This document shows, one piece after another, positions 28,205 to 39,871 of a stretch of DNA of 64,000 nt. The notes beneath the pieces were generated by a model. That model was given only the letters and a program-made list of their open reading frames with translations, did not search any database and was not told the origin of the DNA. Both the position numbers and the translations under genes were made by a program. Location: positions 62,001 to 126,000 of the forward strand of contig NZ_JALEKL010000001.1 of the NCBI RefSeq assembly GCF_022768985.1, given 5' to 3'. Origin of the DNA: Methanosphaera sp. GTDB lineage: Archaea; Methanobacteriota; Methanobacteria; Methanobacteriales; Methanobacteriaceae. The first letter of the stretch is position 1. Every line of letters begins with the position of its first letter.

Positions 28205-29983
28205 ATGAATGTGAGTATAATAATTCCAACATACAATGAAGAAGACTACATTGAAAATCTACTTAAAAGTATAAAAAGACAAGACTATAACGATGACATA
28301 GAAGTAATAGTAGCAGATGCATTTTCATCAGATAAAACAGTAGAAATTGCAAAACAATATGATTGTATTGTTGTAGATGGAGGACTTCCAGCAGTAGGAC
28401 GAAACAGGGGAGCTGAAGTTGCAACTGGAGAATTTCTAATATTTCTAGATGCAGATTCAGTACTAACAGATAACTATATAACACAGGCAATAGATGAATT
28501 TATAGAAGATGATCTTGCAATTGCAATAACACAAATTGTACCACTTGAGAAGGGATTTATAAATGAACTATCACATTCTCTTGCAAATTATATGACACGT
28601 GCAATATCAGAGATAAAACCACATGGTGCAGGATGTTATGGAATATTAACATATAAATCATTACATAAAAAAGCAGATGGATTTGATGAAAGTATTGATT
28701 TTGGAGAAGATACAGATTATATTGAAAGAATTGCACAGATGGGAAATTTCAAGGTACTTTCAAATCCAAGATTGCTTGTTTCAACACGAAGACTTGAAGA
28801 GGAAGGAATAAAAAGTTTAACACTAAAATATGCAAAAAGTACAACAAAACAATTAATAGGTGAAAAAGTGACATTAGAAGAACTAGATTATAGCTTTGAT
28901 CATGAAAAGAAACTTACAAGAAAACCACGCATACTATATTCACTTTGTGGTGAAGGACTAGGACATGCAATACGAAGTGCAATAGTGATAAAATACCTTA
29001 TAATGGAGGGATATGATCTTATTGTATTTGCAAGTGATAGAGCATATAAATACCTTGACTCTAAATTTGAAAATGTCTATGAAATTAATGGATTTAACAC
29101 AGTATATGAAAATAATACTGTGCGAAATAAGAAGACATTTGCATATAACATGAAAGATGTACCATCAGATCTTCAAGAAAATATGAATAAAATGTATAAA
29201 CTTGCACATATATTTAAACCAGATGTTGTAGTATCAGACTTTGAATTCTATGCAAATATGCTCTCACACATACTACACATTCCACTTGTTAGTGTAGATA
29301 ATATGCATGTGCTAACTGAGGCTAAATATTCAGTACCTAAACGTTACATGAAAGATCGTATATTTGCAGAAGCTGTAGTTCATGCATTTATTCAAAATGC
29401 AAATAAAACACTAATCTATTCATACTTCTATCCCCCACTAAAAGATGACAGTGGAGATGTACAGTATATACAACCATTAGTACGTGAGGAAATTTCATCA
29501 TTAAAGCCTGAAATTAAAGATCATATCCTTGTATATCAGACAAGTGATTCAAATCATGAACTTATAGAACTTCTAAAGAAAAATAAAAATAGAAAATTCA
29601 TAATCTATGGCTTCCATAAAGATGAAGAAGATGAAAATTTAATCTTCAGATCATTTTCAGAAGAAGTATTATTTAATGATCTTAAAGATGCAAGGTGTGT
29701 AATAACAAATGGTGGATTTTCATTTATAACAGAAGCATTAACACTTAAAAAGCCAGTTCTCAGCATACCTGTAAATAAACAATTTGAACAAATACTAAAT
29801 GCAATCTATCTTGACAAGCTAGGATATGGAGAACATCACAATAAGATAACACAGGAAATTCTTGACAACTTCATAGACAACACACACATCTATGCCCAAA
29901 ATATTGAAGAAAACTATAAACCAACACCAAATAATGAAACACTAGAAATTATACGCAATACTATTGAAAGTGTTGTCAGATAG
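28205..29983 (+). CDS. two-domain glycosyltransferase: GT2 fused to MurG-like domain
   Basis: 592 residues from ATG 28205, which has GGTGAT 7 nt upstream; the ATG at 28190 precedes that site and is not used. The N-terminal GT2 domain (1-235) has SIIIPTYNEEDYI at 4-16, RNRGAEVATG at 67-76 and the metal motif LDADS at 81-85. A second domain from about 240 begins RILYSLCGEGLGHAIRSAIV and carries the nucleotide-sugar loop GGFSFITEALTLKKP near 505, as in MurG/GT28 enzymes. The separate gene at 51082 has the same GxGHxxRS opening. It probably builds a surface glycan with two linkages; the substrate is unknown. Confidence 0.82.
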   Translation: MNVSIIIPTYNEEDYIENLLKSIKRQDYNDDIEVIVADAFSSDKTVEIAKQYDCIVVDGGLPAVGRNRGAEVATGEFLIFLDADSVLTDNYITQAIDEFIEDDLAIAITQIVPLEKGFINELSHSLANYMTRAISEIKPHGAGCYGILTYKSLHKKADGFDESIDFGEDTDYIERIAQMGNFKVLSNPRLLVSTRRLEEEGIKSLTLKYAKSTTKQLIGEKVTLEELDYSFDHEKKLTRKPRILYSLCGEGLGHAIRSAIVIKYLIMEGYDLIVFASDRAYKYLDSKFENVYEINGFNTVYENNTVRNKKTFAYNMKDVPSDLQENMNKMYKLAHIFKPDVVVSDFEFYANMLSHILHIPLVSVDNMHVLTEAKYSVPKRYMKDRIFAEAVVHAFIQNANKTLIYSYFYPPLKDDSGDVQYIQPLVREEISSLKPEIKDHILVYQTSDSNHELIELLKKNKNRKFIIYGFHKDEEDENLIFRSFSEEVLFNDLKDARCVITNGGFSFITEALTLKKPVLSIPVNKQFEQILNAIYLDKLGYGEHHNKITQEILDNFIDNTHIYAQNIEENYKPTPNNETLEIIRNTIESVVR

Positions 29984-30000
29984 GAAAAAAATAAAGAACT

Positions 30001-30078
30001 TAAATTAGGGGGGGAGGAGTATTTATTAGAGGAAATTCCATAATAGAATCCCCTCATCTACTACTATTTTTTTTTATA
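30001..30078. terminator. intergenic terminator region between convergent genes, with G7 tract
   Basis: This stretch lies between the ends of the glycosyltransferase (+) and adhesin-like (-) genes. It contains seven G at 30008-30014, a CCCCTC element at 30051-30056, and a T-tract at 30066-30074 that could end plus-strand transcripts. No stable perfect hairpin is evident. Confidence 0.4.
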
Positions 30079-33000
30079 TTATTTTATTGTTAATGGTATT
30101 TCAAATCTTTTCATATTATAAAGCCTGTTTTCACCAACAATTAAGGAAATTGTATGATTTCCAGACTTCATATTACATGTATTAAGGTTGAGTCTTATTT
30201 TACCATCAACTATTGTTGTTGTATTTTGTGTTTTACCATTAATTTTTATGGCAATTTTACTGTTTGTTGTAATTTGTTTTCCAACTTCATCACATAATGT
30301 AATGTTAAGTGTTGTATTTTCACCTTTTGGTGTATCAATTTGTATTGAAACATCATCAAGGTCTGATTTTATGATACTTGTTTTAACTGTCTGATTTTCC
30401 TGGATGTAATTTTTAGCCCTGTAATGAGCACTTATATTTACACTACCTGCATTATATGCTGATGTTAGAATGTAATTTAGTTGTGCAGTATTGTTTTTAA
30501 CATCAACTGTGATTGTTCTACCATTTTCATCTTTTAATGTTTTACCATTAATTTTAAATATTACAAATCCCTCATTTAATGTACGTCCTGCATCATCAAT
30601 TGTTACATTTAAAGATAAATTCTGTGTTGTTTTAGGATTATTTACATCAATATTCATTTTAATATTACGTTCAACAATGCAAAGATTAATATTTTGCTCT
30701 TTATAGTCATAGAATGAATTTTTTGCAAATTTAAATGTTAATGTATAGTTTTTAAGCTGTAATTTAGCAGTATTAAGTGTAACATTAAGTACTCCATTTT
30801 GCATTGTATAATCTGTAAATGTTTTATTATTTAACTTAATGACAACCTTAGTATTTCCAACTAATTGTTTTGCTTTAATATCATTAACTACTATGTTAAT
30901 ATTTGTCATGTCATATGCTTTTGTTGTAATATCTGTAAGTTTTATATCCTCAATTGTTAATCTTTTTAGTGTAAATTGTTCTGTTGATTTTGTTGTATTA
31001 TAGCATCTATCACCAATATATGTTACAACAATATCATATACTCCACATCCTATATTGTTTGGTAGTTGATATTTATATCGGCTTGATGAATTTATAACCT
31101 CAGTTTTTAATGTATTTCCATTTTCATCTTTTATTGTTTTACCATTAATTTTATAAATTACAAATCCACCATCTTCTTTTATTTTTCCTCCATCTTCATC
31201 AATAAGGTCAACTTTTATGTCAACTATATTCATTACCTTTGGACTATTAGGTGTAATATTAATTGTTAAATCACGTCTTATTATCTCAAAGTATGTATCT
31301 TCACATATCTTTTGATCTAAATTGTTAATAACTACACTAATTTTATATTCTGAAGGATCAAAAAATGATATATTAAGTGATGTATTAAATTTTCCATCTA
31401 TAACTTTCACATTTTCATATGCACCATCATCAATAAATATTGTAGCTTCTATTTCATGATCTAGTAGTTGTCCATTGTTTGTAATATTTCCTGAAACTAT
31501 TATATTTTCATCACTATATCTTTTAAGTTGTCCTATTTCATCAATATTGATCTTAAGATCATCAGATTTAGTTGTATATACTACATTAATATCACATGTA
31601 TTATATGATGGATATTCAATTTTCACAGTATTTCTACCTGCAGTTTTAAATGTATAATTTATTGATACTACTTTACTAGTTTCATTAATTGTTCCAATAA
31701 TTTTACTTTCTTCAGGATAGAATGATACAAGTTCAGACATATCTATTTTTTTAAGTACTATTGGTGAGTGTATTGTCAGCATATCAAATGGATAGTCAAG
31801 TTTTATTGTATTGTTAATTGTGGTATTTATTATTGTAATATGTTCTGCTGAAAATATTGTTGTATTAAAACAATCAAAGTTGTCAATAAATGTAGATCCA
31901 TTAATTATAAGATTATTATCATAGTTGTAAATTGCACTTCCATATTTTTCTGCAGTATTATTTTTAAATGTTGAATTTATTATATTACATTTCTTGTCAA
32001 GAAAATCATATATAACACCAGCATTTTGTGCATTTGATGTAAATGTTGAATTTATCACATCTACTGTGGCATTTTGTATGTATAATACTCCACCATATTT
32101 TATAGCTGTGTTATTTGTGAAGTTTGAATTTGTAATTATTGCTGTTGAATTTCGCATTATAAAGTTTACTCCACCACTTGTTGTTGCATTGTTGTTTGTG
32201 AAGTTTGAATCTGTAATATTTAATGTTCCATTACTACTTAATGATATATCATTATAGTTTACTCCACCTTCACGTGTTACAGAATTTCCATGGAAGTTTG
32301 AAGTAATTATTGTCATATTTCCAGTATTATGATTTACACCACCACTACGTGCCTGGTTATTTGTGAAGTTTGATGATTTTATTATCATAGTTGAAAATCC
32401 ATGATTAAAGTTTACTCCACCTTCTCCACCACGTTTTAAGGTTTTATTTACAATTGCCTTATTTCTATCAAAGTTACAATCAACAATAAGCATATATCCA
32501 TAGTTGAAGTTTACTCCACCTGTAAGACCAGTATTATCTGTGAAATTTGAGGATTTATAAGACATATTTCCAAGATTATATGCTACTCCTCCACCAAATT
32601 GCTGACTACTTCCACCATTGCAATATTCTGTGTTATTTCTGAAATTTGAATTTGTAACATTCATACATCCTGTATTGATTATAACCATACCACTACCATA
32701 GCGTTCACTGTTTTCAATGATATTATCTGTGAAATTTGAATTGTTAATTGTTGTATTTCCATGATTTATTATTACAGAACCATTTTCTGCTCTACAGTTA
32801 TTTACTGTGATATTTTCAAGATGTAGTGTATATCCATTTGTAACTGTTATAAATCTGTATGCTTTATTACCATCTAGTATTATATTGTTTGCATTTATTG
32901 TAAGTGTCTTTGTTGTGTGTGTAGTGTTTCCCCAGTTAATTGTCTTTGTAATATTATAATTACCAGGATTAAGATTTATTGTTTCTGCATTTTCATTTGA

Positions 33001-33303
33001 ATTTATTTTTATATCTTCAATCGTATTATATAGTTCATCATAGCTTGATACATCATGTCCTCCTTTTTTGTTTTGTTTTATCTCTCTTATCTGTTGTTTA
33101 TTAATTTTATCAGATGATAAAGTAGTGTTTTTCACATCAGCATTTGTATTTATTTGATAACTACTGTTGTTTTGATGTGAAATTGTATCATCTTGAATAT
33201 TATCTATATTTTGAGCATTTACTGCTGTAATTGTTATGAAAAATAATAATATGCAGATAAAAGAAATAAAACTTCTTCTATCAAGTTTCATAATATTTAA
33301 CAT
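30079..33303 (-). CDS. adhesin-like surface protein with beta-helix and Ig-like repeats
   Basis: 1074 residues. A signal peptide covers about 1-30 (hydrophobic FISFICILLFFITITAVNA). A region of about 150-480 has repeated [N/S]SNFTNN and GGVNFN/GGVNYN motifs, one turn each of a right-handed parallel beta-helix as in polymorphic outer-membrane-like proteins. From about 580 to the end there are Ig-like repeats with KINGKTLKDENG recurring at least three times. NxT/S sequons are very frequent. No membrane anchor or sorting motif is visible at the C-terminus (PLTIK), so attachment may be non-covalent. Such adhesin-like proteins are abundant in gut Methanosphaera and Methanobrevibacter. The start could also be the second Met at 33294. 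Confidence 0.88.
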   Translation of the reverse strand: MLNIMKLDRRSFISFICILLFFITITAVNAQNIDNIQDDTISHQNNSSYQINTNADVKNTTLSSDKINKQQIREIKQNKKGGHDVSSYDELYNTIEDIKINSNENAETINLNPGNYNITKTINWGNTTHTTKTLTINANNIILDGNKAYRFITVTNGYTLHLENITVNNCRAENGSVIINHGNTTINNSNFTDNIIENSERYGSGMVIINTGCMNVTNSNFRNNTEYCNGGSSQQFGGGVAYNLGNMSYKSSNFTDNTGLTGGVNFNYGYMLIVDCNFDRNKAIVNKTLKRGGEGGVNFNHGFSTMIIKSSNFTNNQARSGGVNHNTGNMTIITSNFHGNSVTREGGVNYNDISLSSNGTLNITDSNFTNNNATTSGGVNFIMRNSTAIITNSNFTNNTAIKYGGVLYIQNATVDVINSTFTSNAQNAGVIYDFLDKKCNIINSTFKNNTAEKYGSAIYNYDNNLIINGSTFIDNFDCFNTTIFSAEHITIINTTINNTIKLDYPFDMLTIHSPIVLKKIDMSELVSFYPEESKIIGTINETSKVVSINYTFKTAGRNTVKIEYPSYNTCDINVVYTTKSDDLKINIDEIGQLKRYSDENIIVSGNITNNGQLLDHEIEATIFIDDGAYENVKVIDGKFNTSLNISFFDPSEYKISVVINNLDQKICEDTYFEIIRRDLTINITPNSPKVMNIVDIKVDLIDEDGGKIKEDGGFVIYKINGKTIKDENGNTLKTEVINSSSRYKYQLPNNIGCGVYDIVVTYIGDRCYNTTKSTEQFTLKRLTIEDIKLTDITTKAYDMTNINIVVNDIKAKQLVGNTKVVIKLNNKTFTDYTMQNGVLNVTLNTAKLQLKNYTLTFKFAKNSFYDYKEQNINLCIVERNIKMNIDVNNPKTTQNLSLNVTIDDAGRTLNEGFVIFKINGKTLKDENGRTITVDVKNNTAQLNYILTSAYNAGSVNISAHYRAKNYIQENQTVKTSIIKSDLDDVSIQIDTPKGENTTLNITLCDEVGKQITTNSKIAIKINGKTQNTTTIVDGKIRLNLNTCNMKSGNHTISLIVGENRLYNMKRFEIPLTIK

Positions 33304-34677
33304 TCCAATTAAATAATTTTTTCATATAAAAAAATTTTTTGCTCAAATTAAATACTTAATTTTCTTTAGATTAAATACATTGAAAAAAATTTTAATATAA
33401 TATAATATAATTTATTTTTAGTTTTATATTAATATTAATCAATTACTTTTTAAAAATACTATTTTTTATCTATCAATTTTATTTTAAAAACAAATTTATT
33501 AAAAGTAGATTAATTATTTAAATTTATAACTAATTGATTCTTATTTAAACACTAATGGGGGGGTATTTTCTATTTTTATAAAAATAAAAGGAGTTTAATT
33601 TTTTGAATAATTTTATTTATATGATTTGTAATTTTATATTAAAAATTAAGATAAAACAACATTTCTATTTAAAAAAAGGTCTTCTAGTATTTCTTTAATT
33701 TAATTTAAAACAAGTAAATAGCTGTAGTTGTAAATTATTTACTAAAAAAATGTAGATTATATAAATCTTGAAAGTTTTCATGTTTAAATAGTATTAAAAG
33801 TTGGAAAATTCAAAAAAAAGTAGATTATATTTAAAAAAACCAGTATTTAAAAAAAATAATAAGAAAAATATGGTTAAAATCTTTAAAAAGTAGTGAAAAA
33901 GATTTCCATATTTTTTTTCCTTTAATTTTTTTAAGTATTATTCTAAAATTTTAAATAAGTATTTTCTAATAGGATGATAAACTATTAAAATACGTCCCAG
34001 TTATCACTCTAGGATTGTATCTTAACTACTATTTTTCATTCAAATCAAAAAAAATTTTATAAATTACAATTTTATTATTAATTTTTGAGTTTAAATTGTA
34101 TTTACTGATGTTACTAGTTGAATATTATTGTTTTGTTATTAATTTAACTCATTTTTTCATAATAACGTAATTTATTAGCATTTTTCATGCTATGATATTA
34201 TATGATAAATAAAAGAAAATTTATTTCTTTCATATTTAAATTCAAATCTAGTGTATAAATTAATCAAAAAAAAGTAATTTAAGTAAAATAATATATTTAA
34301 AGTTATTTTAGTAAATTACTAGTTTCACATAATTTATTAATTATTATATTATAATACATTCTTTATATATGTTTCATAGCTTTCATACTAAAATTTAGTT
34401 AAAACTAATAAAAATAAAAAATAATTTAATCACATTTAAAAATTGTTTAAATAATATTTATATATTATAAACGACCTTTTTTTATTTTAAATTAATAAAA
34501 AAAAGTAAAAAAATTATATTCTATTTTTAACATAAATAATACTTAGATAATAAAAACAATAAAATTGTAGTATTTTTTAATAATATTATAATTAAAATTT
34601 TTTTACAAAAAAAGAAACATAAAAAAAATTACAACTTTTTCTTTTTTATACAATATAATTTAGGAGACATACATTAA
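33304..34677. other. 1.37-kb gene-free A+T-rich region
   Basis: The longest gap in the window, between the divergent adhesin-like and valS genes. It must hold both promoters. It includes seven G at 33557-33563, about 250 bases upstream of the adhesin start, and a slightly richer segment near 33992-34020. I found no frame with a ribosome binding site, no tRNA and no repeat array. Confidence 0.6.
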
Positions 34678-37314
34678 ATGAGTAATAATGAGATTCCAAA
34701 AGACTATGATCATAGTCAGGAAGATGAATTACAAACTTTATGGCAGAAAAAGAATCTTTACAGATTTATTGGTGATGGAACAAAACCAACATACATCATA
34801 GATACACCACCACCATATCCAACAGGTAAACTTCACATGGGACACGTACTAAACTGGGTTTACATGGATATAATTGCAAGATATAAACGTATGAACAACT
34901 ATGATGTACTATTTCCACAAGGATGGGACTGTCATGGACTACCAACTGAGGTAAAAGTAGAAGAAATACATGACATCAAAAAGAACGATGTATCACGTGA
35001 AACATTCAGAAAATACTGTATTGACCTAACACATGAAAACATTGAAAAAATGCAAATACAAATGCAGAAAATGGGGTACTCCCAGGACTGGGATCATGAA
35101 TACATCACCATGCTTGATGAAAATAAGATGAGAACACAACTATCATTCCTTAAATTATATGATCAAGACATGATATACCAGGATATTCACCCAATTAACT
35201 GGTGTCCACGTTGTGAAACAGCAATAGCATTTGCAGAAGTAGAATATTCAGATAATACAACAAAACTAAACTATGTAAACTTCCCATCAACAGATGGAGA
35301 TGGAAATGTAACAATTGCAACAACAAGACCAGAACTACTCTGTGCATGTGTAGCAGTAGTTGTACATCCTGACGATGAAAGATACACCTATCTTCATGGA
35401 AAAACACTAACACTTCCAATATATGAACGTCAAGTAAAAGTAATAACTGATGAATCAGTAGACCCAGAATATGGTACAGGTGCTGTAATGATCTGTACAT
35501 TTGGGGATAAAACAGACGTTGAATGGGTAACACGTTATGATCTTGATGTTATCAATGCAATTGATGAAAAAGGAAACATGGAAGAAGTTGCAGGAAAATA
35601 CTCAGGAATGGCAATAAAAGAATGTCGTGCTGCAATAATTGAAGATCTTACAGATCTAGGATATCTAATAAAACAAGAAGATGTAGATCAAAATGTAGGA
35701 CTATGTTGGAGATGTAAAACTCCAATTGAAATAATGACCAAAAAACAATGGTTTGTAGCAGCAAGTAAGATGAGTGAAGACATCATAGAACAGGCAAAAG
35801 CTATGCGTTGGGTACCAGAACATATGTATCAAAGACTTGAAAACTGGACAAACTCCATGGACTGGGACTGGTGTATATCAAGACAAAGAATCTTTGCAAC
35901 CCCTATACCTGTATGGTACTGTGATGATTGTCACAATGTTGTACTTCCAAGTGAAGAACAACTACCTGTAGATCCAACAGTAGATCAGCCAGATCATGCA
36001 TGTAGCTGTGGATGTACACACTTCACACCAGAAGAAGATGTACTAGATACATGGATGGACAGCTCAATTACACCACTTACAATTGCAGACTGGCCAAATC
36101 CTGGATGGGAAAATATCTACCCTGCAACACTAAGACCACAAGGACATGACATTATAAGAACATGGGCATTTTATACTATTCTTAGATGTTATGCATTAAC
36201 TGATGAAAAACCATTTGATGAAATCATGGTAAATGGTATGGTATTTGGTGAAGATGGACATAAAATGAGTAAATCACTAGGAAATGTAATTGCACCAGAG
36301 GAAGTAATAGAAGAATATGGTGCAGATGCACTAAGACTCTGGGCTGCAAACAGTACACCTGGATCTGATGTACCATTTGGATGGAAAGATATAAAACATG
36401 CATATAAATTCCTACGTAAATTCTGGAATGCATTCAGATTTATCAGCATGAACCTTGATGATGAAACACCAGATGAACTTACATCAAATAATATCATAGA
36501 CAGATGGCTACTTTCAAAACTTAACCGTTTAAATAAAACAGTAACAAATGCATTTGAAGAATACAACTTTGCAAAAGCAGAACAGGCAATATATGACTTT
36601 GTATGGCATGACTTCTGTGATGAATACATAGAAGCTGTAAAATACAGATTATATGATGAACTTGACACAACAGCAGATGCAAAATACACACTCAAACATA
36701 CAATAGAAACAGTACTAAAACTTATGGCACCAATTACACCGTTCTTTGCAGATAGTGTAAATGGATATCTTGGAAATACTTCTGAAGATCTTCATATAGG
36801 TGGATGGCCAGAAATTAATGAAGAATTAATATCAGATGATATAGAACTTATTGGAAGCTATGCAATTGATATTATAGATGAACTTAGACGTTATAAATCA
36901 TCACATGGAATAGCACTAAATCAGCCACTTACAACTGTAAATATCTACACACAAGATATTGATAAAGTAGAAGCTACAGTTGATGATATTAAAAATACAA
37001 ATCGTGTAGAAAATATGGCTGTATTTGAAGGAAAACCAGACCTACAAGAGAAAGTTATAGAAGTAGAACCTGTTATGAGTGTTATAGGACCAGAATTTAA
37101 AGGTGATGCTAAGAAAATTATCAGCTACATCCAATCAACTGATGCATCAGTTATTGCACAACAACTTGAAGATAATGGATATGTAGATGTAGATGGTATA
37201 AGATTTACAGATGAGCATATCACCAAAAAATCAGAACTTCTCAGTGAAACAGGAGAAGTTGTAGATATACTAAAAACACCAAACATGAATGTAATACTTG
37301 AAGTACAAAAATAA
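34678..37314 (+). CDS. valS: valyl-tRNA synthetase
   Basis: 878 residues, class I synthetase with editing domain. [13 protein letters not shown] near 41-53 contains the HIGH-type motif and KMSKSLGN near 528 the KMSKS loop. Between them lies the CP1 editing domain ([20 protein letters not shown]), and a zinc-binding CPRC/CWRC pair is present. It charges tRNA-Val and hydrolyses mischarged threonine. ATG follows TAGGAGACAT. No T-box or other leader element was recognised. Confidence 0.97.
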   Translation: MSNNEIPKDYDHSQEDELQTLWQKKNLYRFIGDGTKPTYIIDTPPPYPTGKLHMGHVLNWVYMDIIARYKRMNNYDVLFPQGWDCHGLPTEVKVEEIHDIKKNDVSRETFRKYCIDLTHENIEKMQIQMQKMGYSQDWDHEYITMLDENKMRTQLSFLKLYDQDMIYQDIHPINWCPRCETAIAFAEVEYSDNTTKLNYVNFPSTDGDGNVTIATTRPELLCACVAVVVHPDDERYTYLHGKTLTLPIYERQVKVITDESVDPEYGTGAVMICTFGDKTDVEWVTRYDLDVINAIDEKGNMEEVAGKYSGMAIKECRAAIIEDLTDLGYLIKQEDVDQNVGLCWRCKTPIEIMTKKQWFVAASKMSEDIIEQAKAMRWVPEHMYQRLENWTNSMDWDWCISRQRIFATPIPVWYCDDCHNVVLPSEEQLPVDPTVDQPDHACSCGCTHFTPEEDVLDTWMDSSITPLTIADWPNPGWENIYPATLRPQGHDIIRTWAFYTILRCYALTDEKPFDEIMVNGMVFGEDGHKMSKSLGNVIAPEEVIEEYGADALRLWAANSTPGSDVPFGWKDIKHAYKFLRKFWNAFRFISMNLDDETPDELTSNNIIDRWLLSKLNRLNKTVTNAFEEYNFAKAEQAIYDFVWHDFCDEYIEAVKYRLYDELDTTADAKYTLKHTIETVLKLMAPITPFFADSVNGYLGNTSEDLHIGGWPEINEELISDDIELIGSYAIDIIDELRRYKSSHGIALNQPLTTVNIYTQDIDKVEATVDDIKNTNRVENMAVFEGKPDLQEKVIEVEPVMSVIGPEFKGDAKKIISYIQSTDASVIAQQLEDNGYVDVDGIRFTDEHITKKSELLSETGEVVDILKTPNMNVILEVQK

Positions 37315-37520
37315 ACAATAAAAAATGGGAAATAGTATTATATAAACTGAAGCATTAAACTTCAAATAAAAATATAATACAAATACACATCATATTTCCC
37401 CTTTTTTTCAAACTTTTCTCTTTTTTTTAGGAATTAAAATTTTTTTCTATTTTTCCACTAATAAAAAAATAATTTTAATAAAAATCCAACATAAATAAAT
37501 AATTAGGAGTTTAGATAGTT

Positions 37521-38798
37521 ATGGATTTAGAAGTAAAAAAAGTTGACCAAATAACAGGTACAATAAAAGCACCAGCATCAAAAAGCTACTCACACAGAGC
37601 CTTTATTGCAGCAGCACTAGCAGAAGGTGAATCAGTACTACGTGATCCCCTATATTCAGAAGATACTCTTGCAACCCTTGAAGCATGTGAAAAACTTGGA
37701 GCACTTTTCCAGAGATTTCCAGATAAATGTATAGTACAAGGAACAGCAGGATATATAAGAACACCAGATGATATAATAGATGTTAAAAACTCAGGAACAT
37801 CAATAAGAATACTAAGTAGTATTGCAGCAATAGCACCAAGAGCAAACTTCACAGTATTTACAGGTGATGAATCACTAAGAAAAAGACCAATGGCAGATCT
37901 TATAGATGCACTAGAAAATCTAGGTGTAATGATATACTCAGCACAAAACAATGGAACACCACCAATAATTGTAAAAGGTGGATTTGATGGTGGAGAAACA
38001 GACATAAAAGGTGATGTAAGTAGTCAATTTATATCATCAATACTAATGGCAGCAGCATACTCTAAAAATCCTGTAACATTAAATGTACGTGGAAAATTTG
38101 TATCAAAACCATACGTTAAAATGACACTCTCTGTAATGGCAAAGTTCGGAATACAATTTGAATATGACACATCAAATGAGCCAGAATACTCATCATACTA
38201 CATAGAACCACAAAAATATGAATGTACAGACTATACAATTGAAGGAGATTACTCATCAGCATCATACATAATTGCAGCAGCAGCACTAATGAAGTCAGAT
38301 ATAACAATTAAAAATCTCTACAAAAACTCAATGCAGGGAGATAAACTAATAGTTGACATAATCAAGAAAATGGGTGCAACAGTAGATGTTAATGAAATGG
38401 ACATTCACATAAAAAGTAATGGAAATCTCAGAGCATTTGACATAAACCTATCTAATGCACCAGATCTTCTTCCTACAGTTGCAATACTAATGGCAGCAGC
38501 AGATGGAACATCAAAAATTAGTGGTGTAGAACATGCAAGATTTAAAGAAACAGACCGTGTACATAACTGTGCAATAGAACTTGAAAATGTAGGAGTTGAA
38601 GTAGAGGAATTCCAGGATGGAATAATAATTAAAGGAAATCCAACAGGAGGAGTTGTTAACTCACACCTTGATCATCGTATGGTAATGGCATTTTATGTAC
38701 TGGGACTTAAAATTGGAAATATCACAATAAAAGATGCAGCATGCTATGATATATCATTCCCTAACTTCCTTGAAGTAATGCATAAAATATCACAATAA
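37521..38798 (+). CDS. aroA: 3-phosphoshikimate 1-carboxyvinyltransferase (EPSP synthase)
   Basis: 425 residues. It adds enolpyruvyl to shikimate 3-phosphate in aromatic amino acid synthesis. Signatures are APASKSYSHRAFIAAALA at 18-35, NSGTSIRI near 92, RKRPM near 119, GDVSSQFISSILMAA near 164, and the C-terminal catalytic segment RFKETDRVHN near 340. ATG lies behind TAGGAGTTTAG. The nth gene follows after 17 nt, so the two are probably co-transcribed although functionally unrelated. Confidence 0.97.
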   Translation: MDLEVKKVDQITGTIKAPASKSYSHRAFIAAALAEGESVLRDPLYSEDTLATLEACEKLGALFQRFPDKCIVQGTAGYIRTPDDIIDVKNSGTSIRILSSIAAIAPRANFTVFTGDESLRKRPMADLIDALENLGVMIYSAQNNGTPPIIVKGGFDGGETDIKGDVSSQFISSILMAAAYSKNPVTLNVRGKFVSKPYVKMTLSVMAKFGIQFEYDTSNEPEYSSYYIEPQKYECTDYTIEGDYSSASYIIAAAALMKSDITIKNLYKNSMQGDKLIVDIIKKMGATVDVNEMDIHIKSNGNLRAFDINLSNAPDLLPTVAILMAAADGTSKISGVEHARFKETDRVHNCAIELENVGVEVEEFQDGIIIKGNPTGGVVNSHLDHRMVMAFYVLGLKIGNITIKDAACYDISFPNFLEVMHKISQ

Positions 38799-38815
38799 AG
38801 AGGTTGTGTTAATTA

Positions 38816-39463
38816 ATGACTTATGAAAAATATATGGGAGACTTCACAGTTGATGATATAAAACGTATCATAGATACACTTGAATCTATCTTTCAAAGAC
38901 GTACATTTTCTCATCTTTCAGCATATGAAGTACTTGTTCGAACCATACTATCCCAGAGAACACGTGATGAAAATACAGATAAGGCAACAGAAGAACTTCT
39001 AAGTATATATCCTACAATGGAAGATATAGCAAATGCACCAGTTGATGAAATTGCAAAACTCATAAAATCAGCAGGTTTCTATAATGTAAAAGCAAAACGT
39101 ATCAAGGAAGTATCACAGATATTACTTGAAGACTATGATGGTATAGTACCAGATACTGTTGATGAACTTATTAAACTTCCAGGTGTAGGACGTAAAACTG
39201 CAAACTGTGTTCTTGTATTTGGATTTCAAAAAGATGCAATACCTGTAGATGTACATGTTCACAGAATATCAAATCGTCTAGGTCTTGTTAAAACTGATGA
39301 ACCAGAACTTACAGAGGCAGTACTATGTGAGATGATACCCCAGGAGTACTGGATTCCTATTAATGATTTAATGGTACAGTTTGGTCAGAATATCTGCAAA
39401 CCTATATCACCAAGACATGATATGTGTCCATTTACAGATATTTGTAAATTATATAATTCATAA
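38816..39463 (+). CDS. nth: endonuclease III (DNA glycosylase/AP lyase)
   Basis: 215 residues, usual length. It removes oxidised pyrimidines and cleaves abasic sites. The helix-hairpin-helix [13 protein letters not shown] near 121-133 contains the catalytic Lys, and the catalytic Asp is in [14 protein letters not shown] near 143-156. The iron-sulfur loop is altered: after the first Cys the pattern is C-x6-H-x2-C-x5-C, a His (RHDMC) replacing the second of the four usual Cys ligands. It starts at ATG 17 nt after aroA, behind AGAGGTTGTG. Confidence 0.93.
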   Translation: MTYEKYMGDFTVDDIKRIIDTLESIFQRRTFSHLSAYEVLVRTILSQRTRDENTDKATEELLSIYPTMEDIANAPVDEIAKLIKSAGFYNVKAKRIKEVSQILLEDYDGIVPDTVDELIKLPGVGRKTANCVLVFGFQKDAIPVDVHVHRISNRLGLVKTDEPELTEAVLCEMIPQEYWIPINDLMVQFGQNICKPISPRHDMCPFTDICKLYNS

Positions 39464-39871
39464 AATGTGTGAGGAATAAATTTTTCAAATTTTCTTCACA
39501 TCTTTCTTTTTTTCTATTATTTTTTTTATTTTAAAACTAAAATAACCTCCTTTTAACTCTTTTTAGCAATTAAAGTATATTTTAATAGTTTTTTAATAGT
39601 TAATTGTTTTTATAAATATTTTATTTAATTATTTTAATTAAAAGAAACATAAATAATAAATGTTTTAATTAATATTTAAAATAAAAGTTTATATGAAAAT
39701 TAAAAGAAATACTCTTAAAATAGTTTAATTTAATACTAGATGGAGATAAAAAAAAATTTTCATATACATATAATTAAAATCAATGGTAAAATTATAGAAG
39801 ATAAAAAAAATTGGGAAAAAATTCTTTTTTTTTATCTAATGAATAATTTCAAACCACACGGGAGTTAAAAT
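39464..39871. other. A+T-rich gap before the RecJ-like gene
   Basis: About 408 bases on the plus-strand side. A T-tract near 39505-39530 probably ends the aroA-nth transcript, and the remainder should hold the next promoter. The ribosome binding site GGGAG is at 39860-39864. No gene or RNA was recognised. Confidence 0.5.

Noticed and set aside
33985-34030. G+C-richer patch in the long gap before valS, considered as an RNA gene
   Set aside because: Too short, and no cloverleaf, kink-turn or box C/D pattern could be made out by eye.
37586-38005. Open frame of 139 codons on the minus strand inside aroA
   Set aside because: The plus strand carries unmistakable EPSP synthase motifs; the antisense frame has no start signal or family features. 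The same holds for the 168-codon antisense frame inside valS (36189-36695).
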